Of a DNA stretch of 60,020 nucleotides, positions 15,851 to 24,567 are shown piece after piece. This stretch comes from JAAZLS01 sp964585925 (GTDB taxonomy: Bacteria; Bacillota; Dethiobacteria; DTU022). A model generated the notes under the pieces. That model did no database searches. It had not been told where the DNA came from and saw nothing but the letters and a program-made list of their open reading frames with translations. The stretch is taken from positions 1-60,020 of the forward strand of contig CAZPFS010000011.1 of assembly GCA_964585925.1 (NCBI GenBank). Direction: 5' to 3'. Both the position numbers and the translations under genes were made by a program. Within the stretch, counting starts at the first letter, position 1; every line of letters begins with the position of its first letter.

Positions 15851-17215
15851 CGACCTATATGATCCGGCCACCATTACCCCGAAAGTAACCAGCAGGGCTA
15901 TATACATGGGGTGCACGCCGGCGGGATAAGCGCCGGTAACGCCCTTGTATACTTCCCAACCGATAGCCACGATAGTGGTAGCCACTATGGCCAGTAAGGC
16001 CGGTCCTTTTCTGGCCCGGGACCAGTAAACTCCCAACACCAGCAAAATGGCCAGCGATGCCCGGAGGGTGTACGCAAAGTAGATCTGGCTCAGAATGGTA
16101 TCGGTGGAATACATGGCGAGGGCGATGGCCAGAATCCCGGAAGCCAGGGTGGCCAGCTTGGAAAAACGGTTGACCTCCCGGTCGCCAGCCCGGGGATTTA
16201 TCACCACCGCGTACAGATCTTTGGCCAGTAATGTGCCTGCAGCCAGTATACAGGGCGCCACCGTGGAAAGGATCGCGGCCAGAATACCGGCCAGCACCAG
16301 GCCGCCGGCCCAGGCGGGCAGACCCAGCAGCAGGGTGGGCAGGGCCACCCGGGCCGGGATGTCAGGGTATAGCACCCGGGCAAACATGCCCAACAGGGCA
16401 GTAATAATCCCCACCGGCACTATGTAGATTACCGCCAGAAGCGCACCTTTTTTGGCTGTTTCTTCGTCGCGGGCGGCCATAACCGGCTGTACCGCCGCCT
16501 GGGCGACCAGGGCCGCCAGGATGGAGGCAATGATCCAGGCGAGGACCTGGCTGACCCCTCCTCCCAGGGGATGAAAGTAGGGAGTGAAAGGCAAAGTTGA
16601 GGTCAATGCCGGAAAGCCGCCCGCATTTTTCCAGACCATGGCCAGACCCACAAAAACCCCCACGTACATGACTACCAGGTGAATGGAATTGGTGATGCCT
16701 ATGGCCCACAATCCTCCCAGCAGGGTATAGGCCAGAAATACGAAACCGGTAATGATCATTGCCCATTTCGGATCCAGTCCGGTCATGGTATTGATCAATG
16801 CAGCTCCGGCCACTATTTGCACCGAGGTGACCAGAATCATGACCAGAGTCAGTATGGCGGCGGCCACGGTGCAGCAGCGGTGGCCAAAGTAGTGTTTCAT
16901 GAAACCGGTGACGGTAAAGCTTCCGGCCCGGCGATATAATTTGGCCAGCGTAAAAGCAAGCACCACGGTTCCCATGGCATTAGCCAGAGTAAACCATCCG
17001 GCCGAAATACCGTACAGGTATCCGCCTTCGGCGGTGCCTATGGTGGCCGTTCCGCCGATCCATTCCCCGGCGATGGCGGCGGAACAGAGCAGCACTCCCA
17101 TATTTCTTCCGGCCAGCATAAAATCGTCTGCCGATCTGTTCAGCCTCATGGTGATCAAGCCGATAGGGGTTACGACCAGAAAATAGCCCAGTATGATTGC
17201 CAACTGAAGCGACAT
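15830..17215 (-). CDS. Sodium:solute symporter family transporter
   Basis: This is an SSS-family secondary transporter of 461 residues with about 13 membrane segments (LIILGYFLVVTPIG-like start; AGRNMGVLLCSAAIAGEWIGG; SIHLVVMYVGVFVGLAMVW). The family uses Na+ to drive uptake of organic acids, amino acids or sugars; the substrate cannot be read here. The SD is AGGAGGAGG, 11 bases before ATG. The last residues (RSGDRPAR) and the TAG stop are encoded inside a palindromic repeat copy, so the native C-terminus has been replaced or extended by the repeat. Confidence 0.85.
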   Translation of the reverse strand: MSLQLAIILGYFLVVTPIGLITMRLNRSADDFMLAGRNMGVLLCSAAIAGEWIGGTATIGTAEGGYLYGISAGWFTLANAMGTVVLAFTLAKLYRRAGSFTVTGFMKHYFGHRCCTVAAAILTLVMILVTSVQIVAGAALINTMTGLDPKWAMIITGFVFLAYTLLGGLWAIGITNSIHLVVMYVGVFVGLAMVWKNAGGFPALTSTLPFTPYFHPLGGGVSQVLAWIIASILAALVAQAAVQPVMAARDEETAKKGALLAVIYIVPVGIITALLGMFARVLYPDIPARVALPTLLLGLPAWAGGLVLAGILAAILSTVAPCILAAGTLLAKDLYAVVINPRAGDREVNRFSKLATLASGILAIALAMYSTDTILSQIYFAYTLRASLAILLVLGVYWSRARKGPALLAIVATTIVAIGWEVYKGVTGAYPAGVHPMYIALLVTFGVMVAGSYRSGDRPAR

Positions 17216-17378
17216 CTTTTAATACGCCTCCTCCTGCTATTGTAAAATATATTGGATGGTTTTTTGAAAAGTCCTTTTATTTTGTCAGCAAATTATGAGG
17301 GGAATTGATTAAATGGAAACTATATGGATAATTCTGGCGGATCATGGCTTTGTCATTACAAAAAAGGGAGTGAGGAAA

Positions 17379-17407
17379 TTGATATTAACAGTGTAGTATG
17401 CTATAGT
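17379..17407 (+). promoter_or_regulatory. Sigma-A promoter of rpsB
   Basis: TTGATA and TATAGT are separated by exactly 17 bases, about 115 bases before the rpsB start. The long GC-rich leader (17455-17515) could carry autogenous S2 control, but I cannot define a structure. The rest of the 17216-17520 space has the symporter SD on the minus strand and nothing else clear. Confidence 0.6.
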
Positions 17408-17520
17408 ACGTGATGGAATTTTTAAGCACTCACGCCCGGTAAAATACTTCCTGGTTGGCCGCAAGGTTTAGGGAAGGCGGAGACCGGGCGGCGGCGCAAA
17501 CCAATAAAGGAGGAATTGGA

Positions 17521-18618
17521 TTGAGCGTAGTAACGATGAAGCAGCTTTTGGAGGCAGGGGTTCATTTCGGGCACCAGACCCGCCGCTGGAACCCCAAGAT
17601 GAAAACTTATATTTTTACCGAAAGAAACGGTATTTACATCATCGATCTTCAGAAAACAGTAAAGTTGATGGAGGTCACCTACAATTATGTCCGGGATATC
17701 GCCTCCCGGGGCGGAAAGGTATTGTTTGTGGGAACCAAGAAGCAGGCTCAGGAGTCGATTCAGGTGGAAAGTGAAAGATGCGGCATGCCCTATGTTAACC
17801 AGCGCTGGCTGGGGGGAATGCTCACCAATTTCAAAACAATCAGGCTGCGGGTGGAACGGCTGAACCAGATTGAAAAACAGGAAGAGGAAGGCTACTTCGA
17901 TCGCTTAACCAAAAAAGAAGTTTTAAACCTCCGCCATGAACAGCAAAAATTGCTGAAATTCCTGGGCGGTATCCGCTATATGGAGCAGCTTCCCGACGCC
18001 ATCTATATCGTTGATCCCCGCAAGGAAAGAATCGCCATTGCCGAAGCCCGGAAACTGGGCATACCGGTGGTGGCCATAGTAGACACAAACTGCGATCCCG
18101 ACGAGATCGATTACATTATCCCCGGCAACGACGACGCCATCAGGGCGGTAAAGCTGATCACCTCCCGGTTGGCCGATGCGGTGATCGAGGGCCGGCAAAT
18201 GCTGGAGGCTACCCAGTGGGCCGAAGAAGATATGGGCGGCTCCAGTTATGATCAGGATCTTGAAAGGGAAGGCTTTTCAAAGGAAGAGGATTCTCTCCAA
18301 GAGGAAAAAGAAGGGGTATCCCTTGGGGAATTAAAGGAACAGGAATCATCTGCTGCTGAAAAGACAGTGGAGGCGCCGGAGCCGTCTGAAACCGCGATTA
18401 CGGAAGGAGAACACAGGGAAGACGCTGTGCCGGCCAAGGCAGATATTGAAGTTCAACCGGAAGCCGAAACTAAAATTGAAGAAAAAAGTGAAACCGAAGT
18501 TGTAGGAGAATCAGCAGTTAGGGAGGAAGTAGAAGTAGAAGCCAAGACCGGGCACGAAACCGGGGCAGAGCTCGAAGCTGAAGAAAAGGAAGATGCAGAG
18601 GGCAAAGCTGAAGAATAG
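17521..18618 (+). CDS. rpsB: 30S ribosomal protein S2 with a long acidic C-terminal tail
   Basis: Ribosomal S2 is needed for assembly of the small subunit. The core (residues 1 to about 236) has the family landmarks (LLEAGVHFGHQTRRWNPKM, VGTKKQAQ, NQRWLGGMLTNF, IVDTNCDP). Residues about 237-365 form a low-complexity tail very rich in Glu with Ser, Ala and Val, which nearly all S2 proteins lack. TTG 17521 has a perfect AAAGGAGG seven bases upstream; the open frame upstream to 17455 is not needed. It heads the rpsB-tsf-pyrH-frr series. Confidence 0.95.
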   Translation: MSVVTMKQLLEAGVHFGHQTRRWNPKMKTYIFTERNGIYIIDLQKTVKLMEVTYNYVRDIASRGGKVLFVGTKKQAQESIQVESERCGMPYVNQRWLGGMLTNFKTIRLRVERLNQIEKQEEEGYFDRLTKKEVLNLRHEQQKLLKFLGGIRYMEQLPDAIYIVDPRKERIAIAEARKLGIPVVAIVDTNCDPDEIDYIIPGNDDAIRAVKLITSRLADAVIEGRQMLEATQWAEEDMGGSSYDQDLEREGFSKEEDSLQEEKEGVSLGELKEQESSAAEKTVEAPEPSETAITEGEHREDAVPAKADIEVQPEAETKIEEKSETEVVGESAVREEVEVEAKTGHETGAELEAEEKEDAEGKAEE

Positions 18619-18674
18619 ATCAAATAGAGGCCGGCCTGCAAAATTTGCGGGTATATGGACAAAGGAGGAAAAAA

Positions 18675-19301
18675 ATGTCGGTTGACGCCAAAACGGTTAA
18701 AGATCTTCGTGAAAAAACCGGCGCCGGGATGATGGATTGCAAAAGGGCGCTGGTCAAGGCCGGTGGCGACCAGGAGAAAGCGATCCTAATCCTCAGGGAA
18801 CAGGGTCTGGCTGCTGCCGCCAAAAAAGCAAGCCGTACCGCGGCCCAGGGAATAGTGGAATCCTACATTCATATGGGCGGCAAGGTAGGGGTGCTGGTGG
18901 AGGTCAACTGTGAGACCGATTTCGTAGCCAAAACAGATGAATTTCGCAGTTTTGTCAGGGATATCTGCCTCCAGGTGGCTGCCTCCAATCCCCAGTATCT
19001 GGGCCGGGAACAGGTTCCGGAAAGTGTGCTGGTGCAGGAAAAATCCATTCTGCGCACCCAGGCGCTGAACGAAGGCAAGCCGGAAAAAATCGTGGAGAAA
19101 ATAGTTGAAGGCCGAATAGAAAAATTCTACCGGGAACAATGCCTTTTAGAGCAGGTTTTTATAAAAGATCCGGAAATAACCATACAGCAACTGCTTTCCG
19201 CGCTAATCTCAAAGATCGGTGAGAATATAGTAATCAGGCGATACGCGCGCTTTGTTATGGGGGAGGGTGTCGAAACCCCCACCCCGGCGTCGGGAGAATA
19301 G
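18675..19301 (+). CDS. tsf: Elongation factor Ts
   Basis: EF-Ts is the nucleotide exchange factor for EF-Tu. The N-terminal UBA-like domain (VKDLREKTGAGMMDCKRAL) and the core (VEVNCETDFVAK) are diagnostic. At about 208 residues it belongs to the short type, with one compact dimerisation region rather than the 280-residue E. coli form. ATG 18675 with AAAGGAGG is chosen over an in-frame start at 18645. An intrinsic terminator follows. Confidence 0.95.
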   Translation: MSVDAKTVKDLREKTGAGMMDCKRALVKAGGDQEKAILILREQGLAAAAKKASRTAAQGIVESYIHMGGKVGVLVEVNCETDFVAKTDEFRSFVRDICLQVAASNPQYLGREQVPESVLVQEKSILRTQALNEGKPEKIVEKIVEGRIEKFYREQCLLEQVFIKDPEITIQQLLSALISKIGENIVIRRYARFVMGEGVETPTPASGE

Positions 19302-19310
19302 CCTTTCTTT

Positions 19311-19336
19311 AAAGAACACTTAGGTGTTCTTTTTTT
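19311..19336 (+). terminator. Intrinsic terminator after tsf
   Basis: AGAACAC pairs with GTGTTCT around a four-base loop and runs into a stretch of seven T residues. It separates rpsB-tsf from pyrH. Confidence 0.8.
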
Positions 19337-19395
19337 CTGTTTGTTAAAGGGATGGCAGTTTTTGGTGTAGAATAACTATCAGGAGGCTCATAATA

Positions 19396-20121
19396 GTGGA
19401 TGTACCTGCCTATAAACGGGTGGTCTTAAAATTGAGCGGCGAGGCCCTGGCCGGTAACGGCGGCTTCGGCATTGATCAGGATATATTGCAGGCTATTTCC
19501 CTGGAAATAAAAGGGGTAAAAAGCCACGGGGTAGAGATCGCGGTGGTGGTCGGCGGGGGAAATATCTGGAGGGGCGCCCAGGCCCACCAGAAGGGAATGG
19601 ATCGGGCTACCGCCGATTATATGGGCATGCTGGCCACGGTGATCAACGCCATGGCTCTTCAGGATGCGCTGGAGCGCCATTCTGTTGATACCCGGGTTCA
19701 ATCGGCCCTGGAGATGCGGCAGGTGGCCGAGCCGTACATCCGCCGCCGGGCCTTGCGGCATCTGGAAAAAGGAAGGGTAGTAATATTTGCCGGGGGGACC
19801 GGCAACCCCTACTTTTCCACCGATACCACTGCCGCCCTGAGGGCGGCGGAGATCGAGGCGGAAGTGATCTTGCTGGCCAAGGGGAAGGTGGATGCGGTTT
19901 ACGACGCCGACCCCCTGCAGAATCCTGAAGCCAGCCGGTTTTCAGAGATCAGTTACCTGGAGGTTATCAAGCGGGGCCTGGGTGTCATGGACAGTACCGC
20001 CGTCTCGCTATGTATGGACAACCGGATCAAGCTGATTGTGTTTGGTCTGAATCCGGGAAATATCAAAAAGGCCATTATGGGTGAAAATATAGGGACCATT
20101 ATTAAGGGGGGGGGAATATGA
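19396..20121 (+). CDS. pyrH: UMP kinase
   Basis: UMP kinase phosphorylates UMP to UDP for pyrimidine nucleotide synthesis. It belongs to the amino-acid kinase fold (VVLKLSGEALAG, VVGGGNIWRG, GTGNPYFSTDT, KVDAVYDADP). Its 241 residues match the hexameric bacterial UMP kinases. GTG 19396 has AGGAGG upstream. It overlaps frr by four bases (ATGA), the conserved Firmicutes arrangement. Confidence 0.96.
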   Translation: MDVPAYKRVVLKLSGEALAGNGGFGIDQDILQAISLEIKGVKSHGVEIAVVVGGGNIWRGAQAHQKGMDRATADYMGMLATVINAMALQDALERHSVDTRVQSALEMRQVAEPYIRRRALRHLEKGRVVIFAGGTGNPYFSTDTTAALRAAEIEAEVILLAKGKVDAVYDADPLQNPEASRFSEISYLEVIKRGLGVMDSTAVSLCMDNRIKLIVFGLNPGNIKKAIMGENIGTIIKGGGI

Positions 20122-20675
20122 TTTCGGAGATTTACGGCAGCACCGGAAAACGGATGGATAAGGTAATTGTTGCCTTACAGCGGGAACTTGCCACCTTGCG
20201 GGCCGGCAGGGCAACTCCATCGCTGCTGGACCGGATTGAAGTCAACTACTATGATACCATGACCCCGCTGAATCAGATGGCCGGTATCTCGGCGCCCGAA
20301 ACACGCCTGCTGGTGATTCAGCCCTGGGACAAACAAAGCATTCCGGAGATAGAAAAAGCAATACTAAAATCCGATCTGGGACTTACCCCCAGCAATGACG
20401 GGCAGGTGATCAGGCTTACCATCCCGCAGCTTACCGGGGAAAGGCGGAAGGAACTGGTCAAGGTTATCCGCAAAAAGAGCGAAGAAGCAAAGGTGGGGAT
20501 ACGCAATATCCGCCGGGAGGCCAATGATGAGATCCGGGAATTGGAAAAAGACAGCCAGGTGTCGGAAGATGAGAGGCACCGTTCTCAGGAACAGATCCAG
20601 GAATTAACCGACCGTAAAATTAAAGAAATCGACAATATCATACAACTCAAAGAGAAGGAAATCATGGAGCTGTAG
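20118..20675 (+). CDS. frr: Ribosome recycling factor
   Basis: This factor splits the post-termination ribosome together with EF-G. It has the usual 185 residues, the start ISEIYGSTGKRMDKVIVAL, the core LRAGRATPSLLD and the C-terminal coiled-coil part (RNIRREANDEIRELEKD). It is translationally coupled to pyrH by an ATGA overlap. A run of G residues (GGGGGGG) just before ATG 20118 serves as SD. Confidence 0.96.
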   Translation: MISEIYGSTGKRMDKVIVALQRELATLRAGRATPSLLDRIEVNYYDTMTPLNQMAGISAPETRLLVIQPWDKQSIPEIEKAILKSDLGLTPSNDGQVIRLTIPQLTGERRKELVKVIRKKSEEAKVGIRNIRREANDEIRELEKDSQVSEDERHRSQEQIQELTDRKIKEIDNIIQLKEKEIMEL

Positions 20676-20714
20676 AAAAGCACGGCTCGGGCGTCATTAC
20701 TGCCGGGAGGGACT

Positions 20715-21458
20715 ATGACCACGCTCACTGAAAAAACGCTTCGGCAGGCTGTTGATATGGACCGGCTGCCTTCTCATATTGCCATTATCATGGACGGCAA
20801 TGGCCGCTGGGCCAGGGAAAAAGGGCTTCCCCGCGCGGAGGGTCACAAGCAAGGGATGGAGACTTTGCGGGAAATGGTGCGTTTCGCCAATCGTTTGGGG
20901 ATCGGCTGCTTAACTCTGTTTGCATTCTCCACCGAAAACTGGCGCCGGCCTCCCTGGGAGGTCAAATATTTGATGGGCTTGCCGGAGCAGTACCTGGAAT
21001 CAGAGTTGCCCGAACTGATAAATAATGATGTGAGGATCAACATGATCGGAGATCTTCAACAGCTTCCCGGGTCGGCCAAACAGGCCATCACGGGCGCTAT
21101 CCAAAAAACGGCTCATAGCCGCGGCATGTTGTTGAATTTTGCGCTTAATTATGGTTCCCGGCAGGAAATCGTGAGGGCGATCCGGTCTCTTACCAAAGAT
21201 ATCTTGAGCGGCAAGGTATCTTCTCCGGTTGATGAGCGGGTGTTTTCCTCTTACCTCTATACCACGGGGGTGGCTGACCCTGATCTGGTAATTCGTACCG
21301 GAGGCGAATATCGACTGAGCAATTTTTTACTCTGGCAGGCCGCCTACAGCGAGCTCTGGTTTACCCCCACTTACTGGCCCGATTTCAAGGGCCGGCATTT
21401 GCTGGAAGCCATTTTAGATTACCAGCACCGTGATCGACGATATGGCAAAATTCATTAA
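20715..21458 (+). CDS. uppS: Undecaprenyl diphosphate synthase
   Basis: This cis-prenyltransferase makes C55-PP, the lipid carrier precursor for peptidoglycan. Signature motifs are IIMDGNGRWA, FAFSTENW and LVIRTGGEYRLSNFLLWQ. The length of 247 residues is normal. It begins 40 bases after frr, with GGGAGG as SD, and leads into cdsA and dxr, so the lipid and isoprenoid genes form one transcription unit. Confidence 0.96.
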   Translation: MTTLTEKTLRQAVDMDRLPSHIAIIMDGNGRWAREKGLPRAEGHKQGMETLREMVRFANRLGIGCLTLFAFSTENWRRPPWEVKYLMGLPEQYLESELPELINNDVRINMIGDLQQLPGSAKQAITGAIQKTAHSRGMLLNFALNYGSRQEIVRAIRSLTKDILSGKVSSPVDERVFSSYLYTTGVADPDLVIRTGGEYRLSNFLLWQAAYSELWFTPTYWPDFKGRHLLEAILDYQHRDRRYGKIH

Positions 21459-21470
21459 CGGGGACGGTCA

Positions 21471-22271
21471 ATGCTGAAATACAGGGTTGTATCTGCTGTT
21501 CTGGGAATACCCCTCATCCTGGGGGCGGTCTATGCGGGAGGAGTCTGGTATGCGCTGCTGGTATGGCTGTTGGCCATTCTGGGGTTGCGTGAATATTTTA
21601 GCATTTATAAATTAGACGGGTACAACCCTGCAGTTATCAGCGCTTACCTGGGCGTGAGCGTACTGTTGGGGATAGCCTTTTCGGGCAGAATAGAACTGAT
21701 CTATCCGGCAGTTATTCTCATCTTTATCGCGTTGGGGATAGGGCTGCTGGCGGGCTCCCAAAAGGGGGCAACGCTGGAATCGGCGCTCACTTTATGGGGT
21801 ATAATTTACCTGGGCGGCCTGGGAGGGCACCTGATTCTGATCCGGTTTCTTCCCCGGGGTATTACGGCCACCGGGATGCTGCTTTTAAACGTGTGGATCT
21901 ATGATATATGCGCCTATTTTGCCGGTATAAAATGGGGGCGCCACAAGCTGGCTCCCAAAATAAGCCCCCAGAAATCAATAGAGGGGGCCCTGGCAGGCGC
22001 CCTGGCGGCGACGGCCTTTTCCACCGCCGCCGCGGCACGGTTTCCACATCTGCTGGCGCCGCTCTCCCCCTGGCTGGGGGCGCTGCTGGGGTTGGGAGTG
22101 GCCCTGTTTTCCCAGTTGGGGGATCTGCTGGAATCGGCATTGAAACGACAGGGGTCGGTCAAGGATTCGGGGGGACTGATCCCGGGCCACGGGGGAATAC
22201 TGGATCGTTTTGACAGCCTCTGGCTGGCGGCTCCTTTTGCTTACTATTTCTTTTTACATATATACAGATAG
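21471..22271 (+). CDS. cdsA: Phosphatidate cytidylyltransferase
   Basis: This membrane enzyme makes CDP-diacylglycerol from phosphatidate and CTP. There are about eight hydrophobic segments, and the C-terminal family signature is complete (SALKRQGSVKDSG, then PGHGGILDRFDSL) with the Asp residues that bind metal. It is 12 bases after uppS and two bases before the open frame of dxr. Confidence 0.95.
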   Translation: MLKYRVVSAVLGIPLILGAVYAGGVWYALLVWLLAILGLREYFSIYKLDGYNPAVISAYLGVSVLLGIAFSGRIELIYPAVILIFIALGIGLLAGSQKGATLESALTLWGIIYLGGLGGHLILIRFLPRGITATGMLLLNVWIYDICAYFAGIKWGRHKLAPKISPQKSIEGALAGALAATAFSTAAAARFPHLLAPLSPWLGALLGLGVALFSQLGDLLESALKRQGSVKDSGGLIPGHGGILDRFDSLWLAAPFAYYFFLHIYR

Positions 22272-22333
22272 AGATGCGCCCGATCAATGAAACCCAGGGA
22301 AAAGCACGATTTCCCCGGGGGAAGGAAAGCGGC

Positions 22334-23503
22334 TTGCCGAAAAATATTGCTATTTTAGGTTCCACCGGCTCCATCGGTCGTCAGGTGTTGGAGGTTGTCG
22401 AGCACCTGGGCTCGTCTTACCGGGTTGTGGCTTTAACGGCCCACCGTCAGGCGGAGCTGCTCATGGCACAAGCCGGGAAATTTAAACCCGAGCTGGTGGT
22501 TCTCTCTGATCGGCGGGCCGCAGAGGCCCTGAAATCATTCCCGGGAAAAGACTGTGAAGTGGCGGCGGGCCCGGAGGGGCAACTTTTGGCCGCAGCCTGG
22601 CCGGCAGCGGATCTGGTAATCATCGCTCTGGTCGGGTTTAGTGGCTTTCAGCCCGCTTGGGAGGCGATCCGGGCCGGCAAGAAGGTGGCCCTGGCCAACA
22701 AAGAATCGCTGGTTGTGGGCGGCGAACTGATCGCGGAAAATCTCGGCGGCAGGCAGTTGCTGGACCGGATTATCCCCATTGACAGCGAACATTCAGCCAT
22801 CTGGCAATGTATGCAGGGGGTTAGCCGGAAACATATCACAAAGATATGGCTTACCGCTTCCGGCGGTCCTTTCCTGAATCGGGACCGGGGGCAGCTGGAG
22901 AACGTTACCGCCGGGCAAGCCCTGAACCATCCCAACTGGAAGATGGGTCCCAAAATAACCGTAGATTCGGCAACCTTGATGAACAAGGGATTTGAGGTCC
23001 TGGAAGCTCGCTGGCTGTTCGGACTGGATCTGTCCCGGATCGGGGTGGTGATTCATCCCCAGAGTATTATCCATTCGATGATTGAACTGGAGGACGGTTC
23101 GTTTCTGGCTCAACTGGGATCCCCTGACATGCGGCTGCCGATTCAATATGCGCTGACTTTTCCGGAACGGGTGGCCGGCCCATGGCAAAAATTACAGATT
23201 TGCGGACAAAACTGGTCTTTTTATGAGCCCGACCTGCAAAAATTTCCATGTCTTGAACTGGCCTACCGGGTGGGGGAGATCGGCGGAACCCTGCCGGCCT
23301 GCCTGAATGCAGCCAATGAGCTGGCGGTAGAGCAGTTCCTGTTGGGTAATCTCAAATTCACCTGTATCCCGGAGCTGATTGAACGGGTGCTGGAACGGCA
23401 TACGGTTATCCATCGCCCGGCCGTTGAGGATCTGGTGGAGGCGAATCGCTGGGCCCGCTGTACAGCGGAAGAAATAATGGCGTCAACATATGGGGGTATG
23501 TAA
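22334..23503 (+). CDS. dxr: 1-deoxy-D-xylulose 5-phosphate reductoisomerase
   Basis: This is the second enzyme of the MEP isoprenoid pathway (DXP to MEP, NADPH-dependent). The NADPH motif GSTGSIGRQ comes at the N-terminus, then IPIDSEHSAIWQC and NKGFEVLEARWLFGL. TTG 22334 (preceded by GGAAGGAAAG) gives the usual N-terminus (PKNIAILG); the frame also opens at ATG 22274 but without an SD. The next MEP enzyme gene, ispG, lies two genes downstream, and uppS uses the product. Confidence 0.95.
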   Translation: MPKNIAILGSTGSIGRQVLEVVEHLGSSYRVVALTAHRQAELLMAQAGKFKPELVVLSDRRAAEALKSFPGKDCEVAAGPEGQLLAAAWPAADLVIIALVGFSGFQPAWEAIRAGKKVALANKESLVVGGELIAENLGGRQLLDRIIPIDSEHSAIWQCMQGVSRKHITKIWLTASGGPFLNRDRGQLENVTAGQALNHPNWKMGPKITVDSATLMNKGFEVLEARWLFGLDLSRIGVVIHPQSIIHSMIELEDGSFLAQLGSPDMRLPIQYALTFPERVAGPWQKLQICGQNWSFYEPDLQKFPCLELAYRVGEIGGTLPACLNAANELAVEQFLLGNLKFTCIPELIERVLERHTVIHRPAVEDLVEANRWARCTAEEIMASTYGGM

Positions 23504-23507
23504 TAAG

Positions 23508-24524
23508 ATGCAAACCTTTGTGGCATCGGTATTTGTATTCGGACTGCTGATCCTGGCTCACGAGCTGGGCCACTTTTTTGCCTGCCGGGCCACCGGAATC
23601 AAGGTGCTGGAGTTGGCCCTGGGCTTCGGCCCCCGGTTGGTAAGCCGCAAAATAAATGACACCAGGTATTCTTTGCGGGTTTTCCCCCTGGGGGGATTCT
23701 GCCGCATGCTGGGGGAAAACCCCGATGATGAGCCCTCTCCGAACAGTTTTACCCAAAAATCCATTCCCAAAAGAGGTCTGGTCCTGCTGGCGGGAGCGCT
23801 CATGAACCTGATATTGGCCCTGGCTCTGTTTTTTGTTATATTTTATTTCCTGGTAGGAACGCCATTGACGGATGTTACCCGGTTGGGAGCAGTCTCGCCC
23901 GATTCGCCGGCCGAAAAAGCCGGATTGAAGCCCGGGGATGAGATCGTATCCATTGAAGGGCAGGCGGTCGGAAACTGGGACGATGTGGTGGCCAATATTG
24001 AACACCGGGCGGGAGAAGAGCTGACCATTGTGGTCAGGCGCAATCAGGGGCTCTCAACCCTGACTGCCGTTCCGGAGCCGGTTCCCGAGACCGGAAAGGC
24101 CATAATCGGCATCTCTCCCCCGGTTATTAAATACTACTTGGGGGGCTCCCTTAAAGCCAGTTTCTCCCGGTTTGCGATGATCATCACGTCTGTAGGACAG
24201 GTGATTTCCGGGAAAGCGCCTCTGGATGTAGCCGGTCCGGTAGGAATAATCATTATTGTGGGAGAGGTGGCCGCCACCGGGTTCGTCAACCTGCTTTGGC
24301 TGGCGGCGCTGATCAGCATCAGCCTGGGGATCATCAACCTGCTTCCGGTACCGGCGCTGGACGGGGGACGGCTGCTGTTTTTGATTATTGAGGGGATTCG
24401 GGGGAAACCGGTGGACCCGGAGAAAGAAGGGTTTATTCATTTTATCGGTTTCGCCGTTTTGATATTGTTGATATTATTTGTGACCTATCACGATCTGATC
24501 CGGTGGGACCTTCTTCCCAAGTAA
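23508..24524 (+). CDS. rseP: RseP/RasP site-2 zinc metalloprotease
   Basis: This is an intramembrane protease of regulated proteolysis that cleaves anti-sigma factors and signal-peptide remnants. It has HELGH in the first membrane helix, one PDZ domain (residues about 115-195, GAVSPDSPAEKAGLKPGDEI), and the second metal-ligand motif NLLPVPALDGGR with four predicted membrane segments. ATG 23508 is preferred to ATG 23490, which overlaps dxr. The position between dxr and ispG is typical of Firmicutes. Confidence 0.95.
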   Translation: MQTFVASVFVFGLLILAHELGHFFACRATGIKVLELALGFGPRLVSRKINDTRYSLRVFPLGGFCRMLGENPDDEPSPNSFTQKSIPKRGLVLLAGALMNLILALALFFVIFYFLVGTPLTDVTRLGAVSPDSPAEKAGLKPGDEIVSIEGQAVGNWDDVVANIEHRAGEELTIVVRRNQGLSTLTAVPEPVPETGKAIIGISPPVIKYYLGGSLKASFSRFAMIITSVGQVISGKAPLDVAGPVGIIIIVGEVAATGFVNLLWLAALISISLGIINLLPVPALDGGRLLFLIIEGIRGKPVDPEKEGFIHFIGFAVLILLILFVTYHDLIRWDLLPK

Positions 24525-24567
24525 ACGATTGCCGGCCGGAAAAACGGACAGGACTGGAGGAAGCATA

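Noticed and set aside
21285..21330. Altered active-site motif in UppS (GGE instead of SGE)
   Set aside because: The R-T-G-G-E form also occurs in well-known UppS enzymes such as that of E. coli, so it is not unusual.
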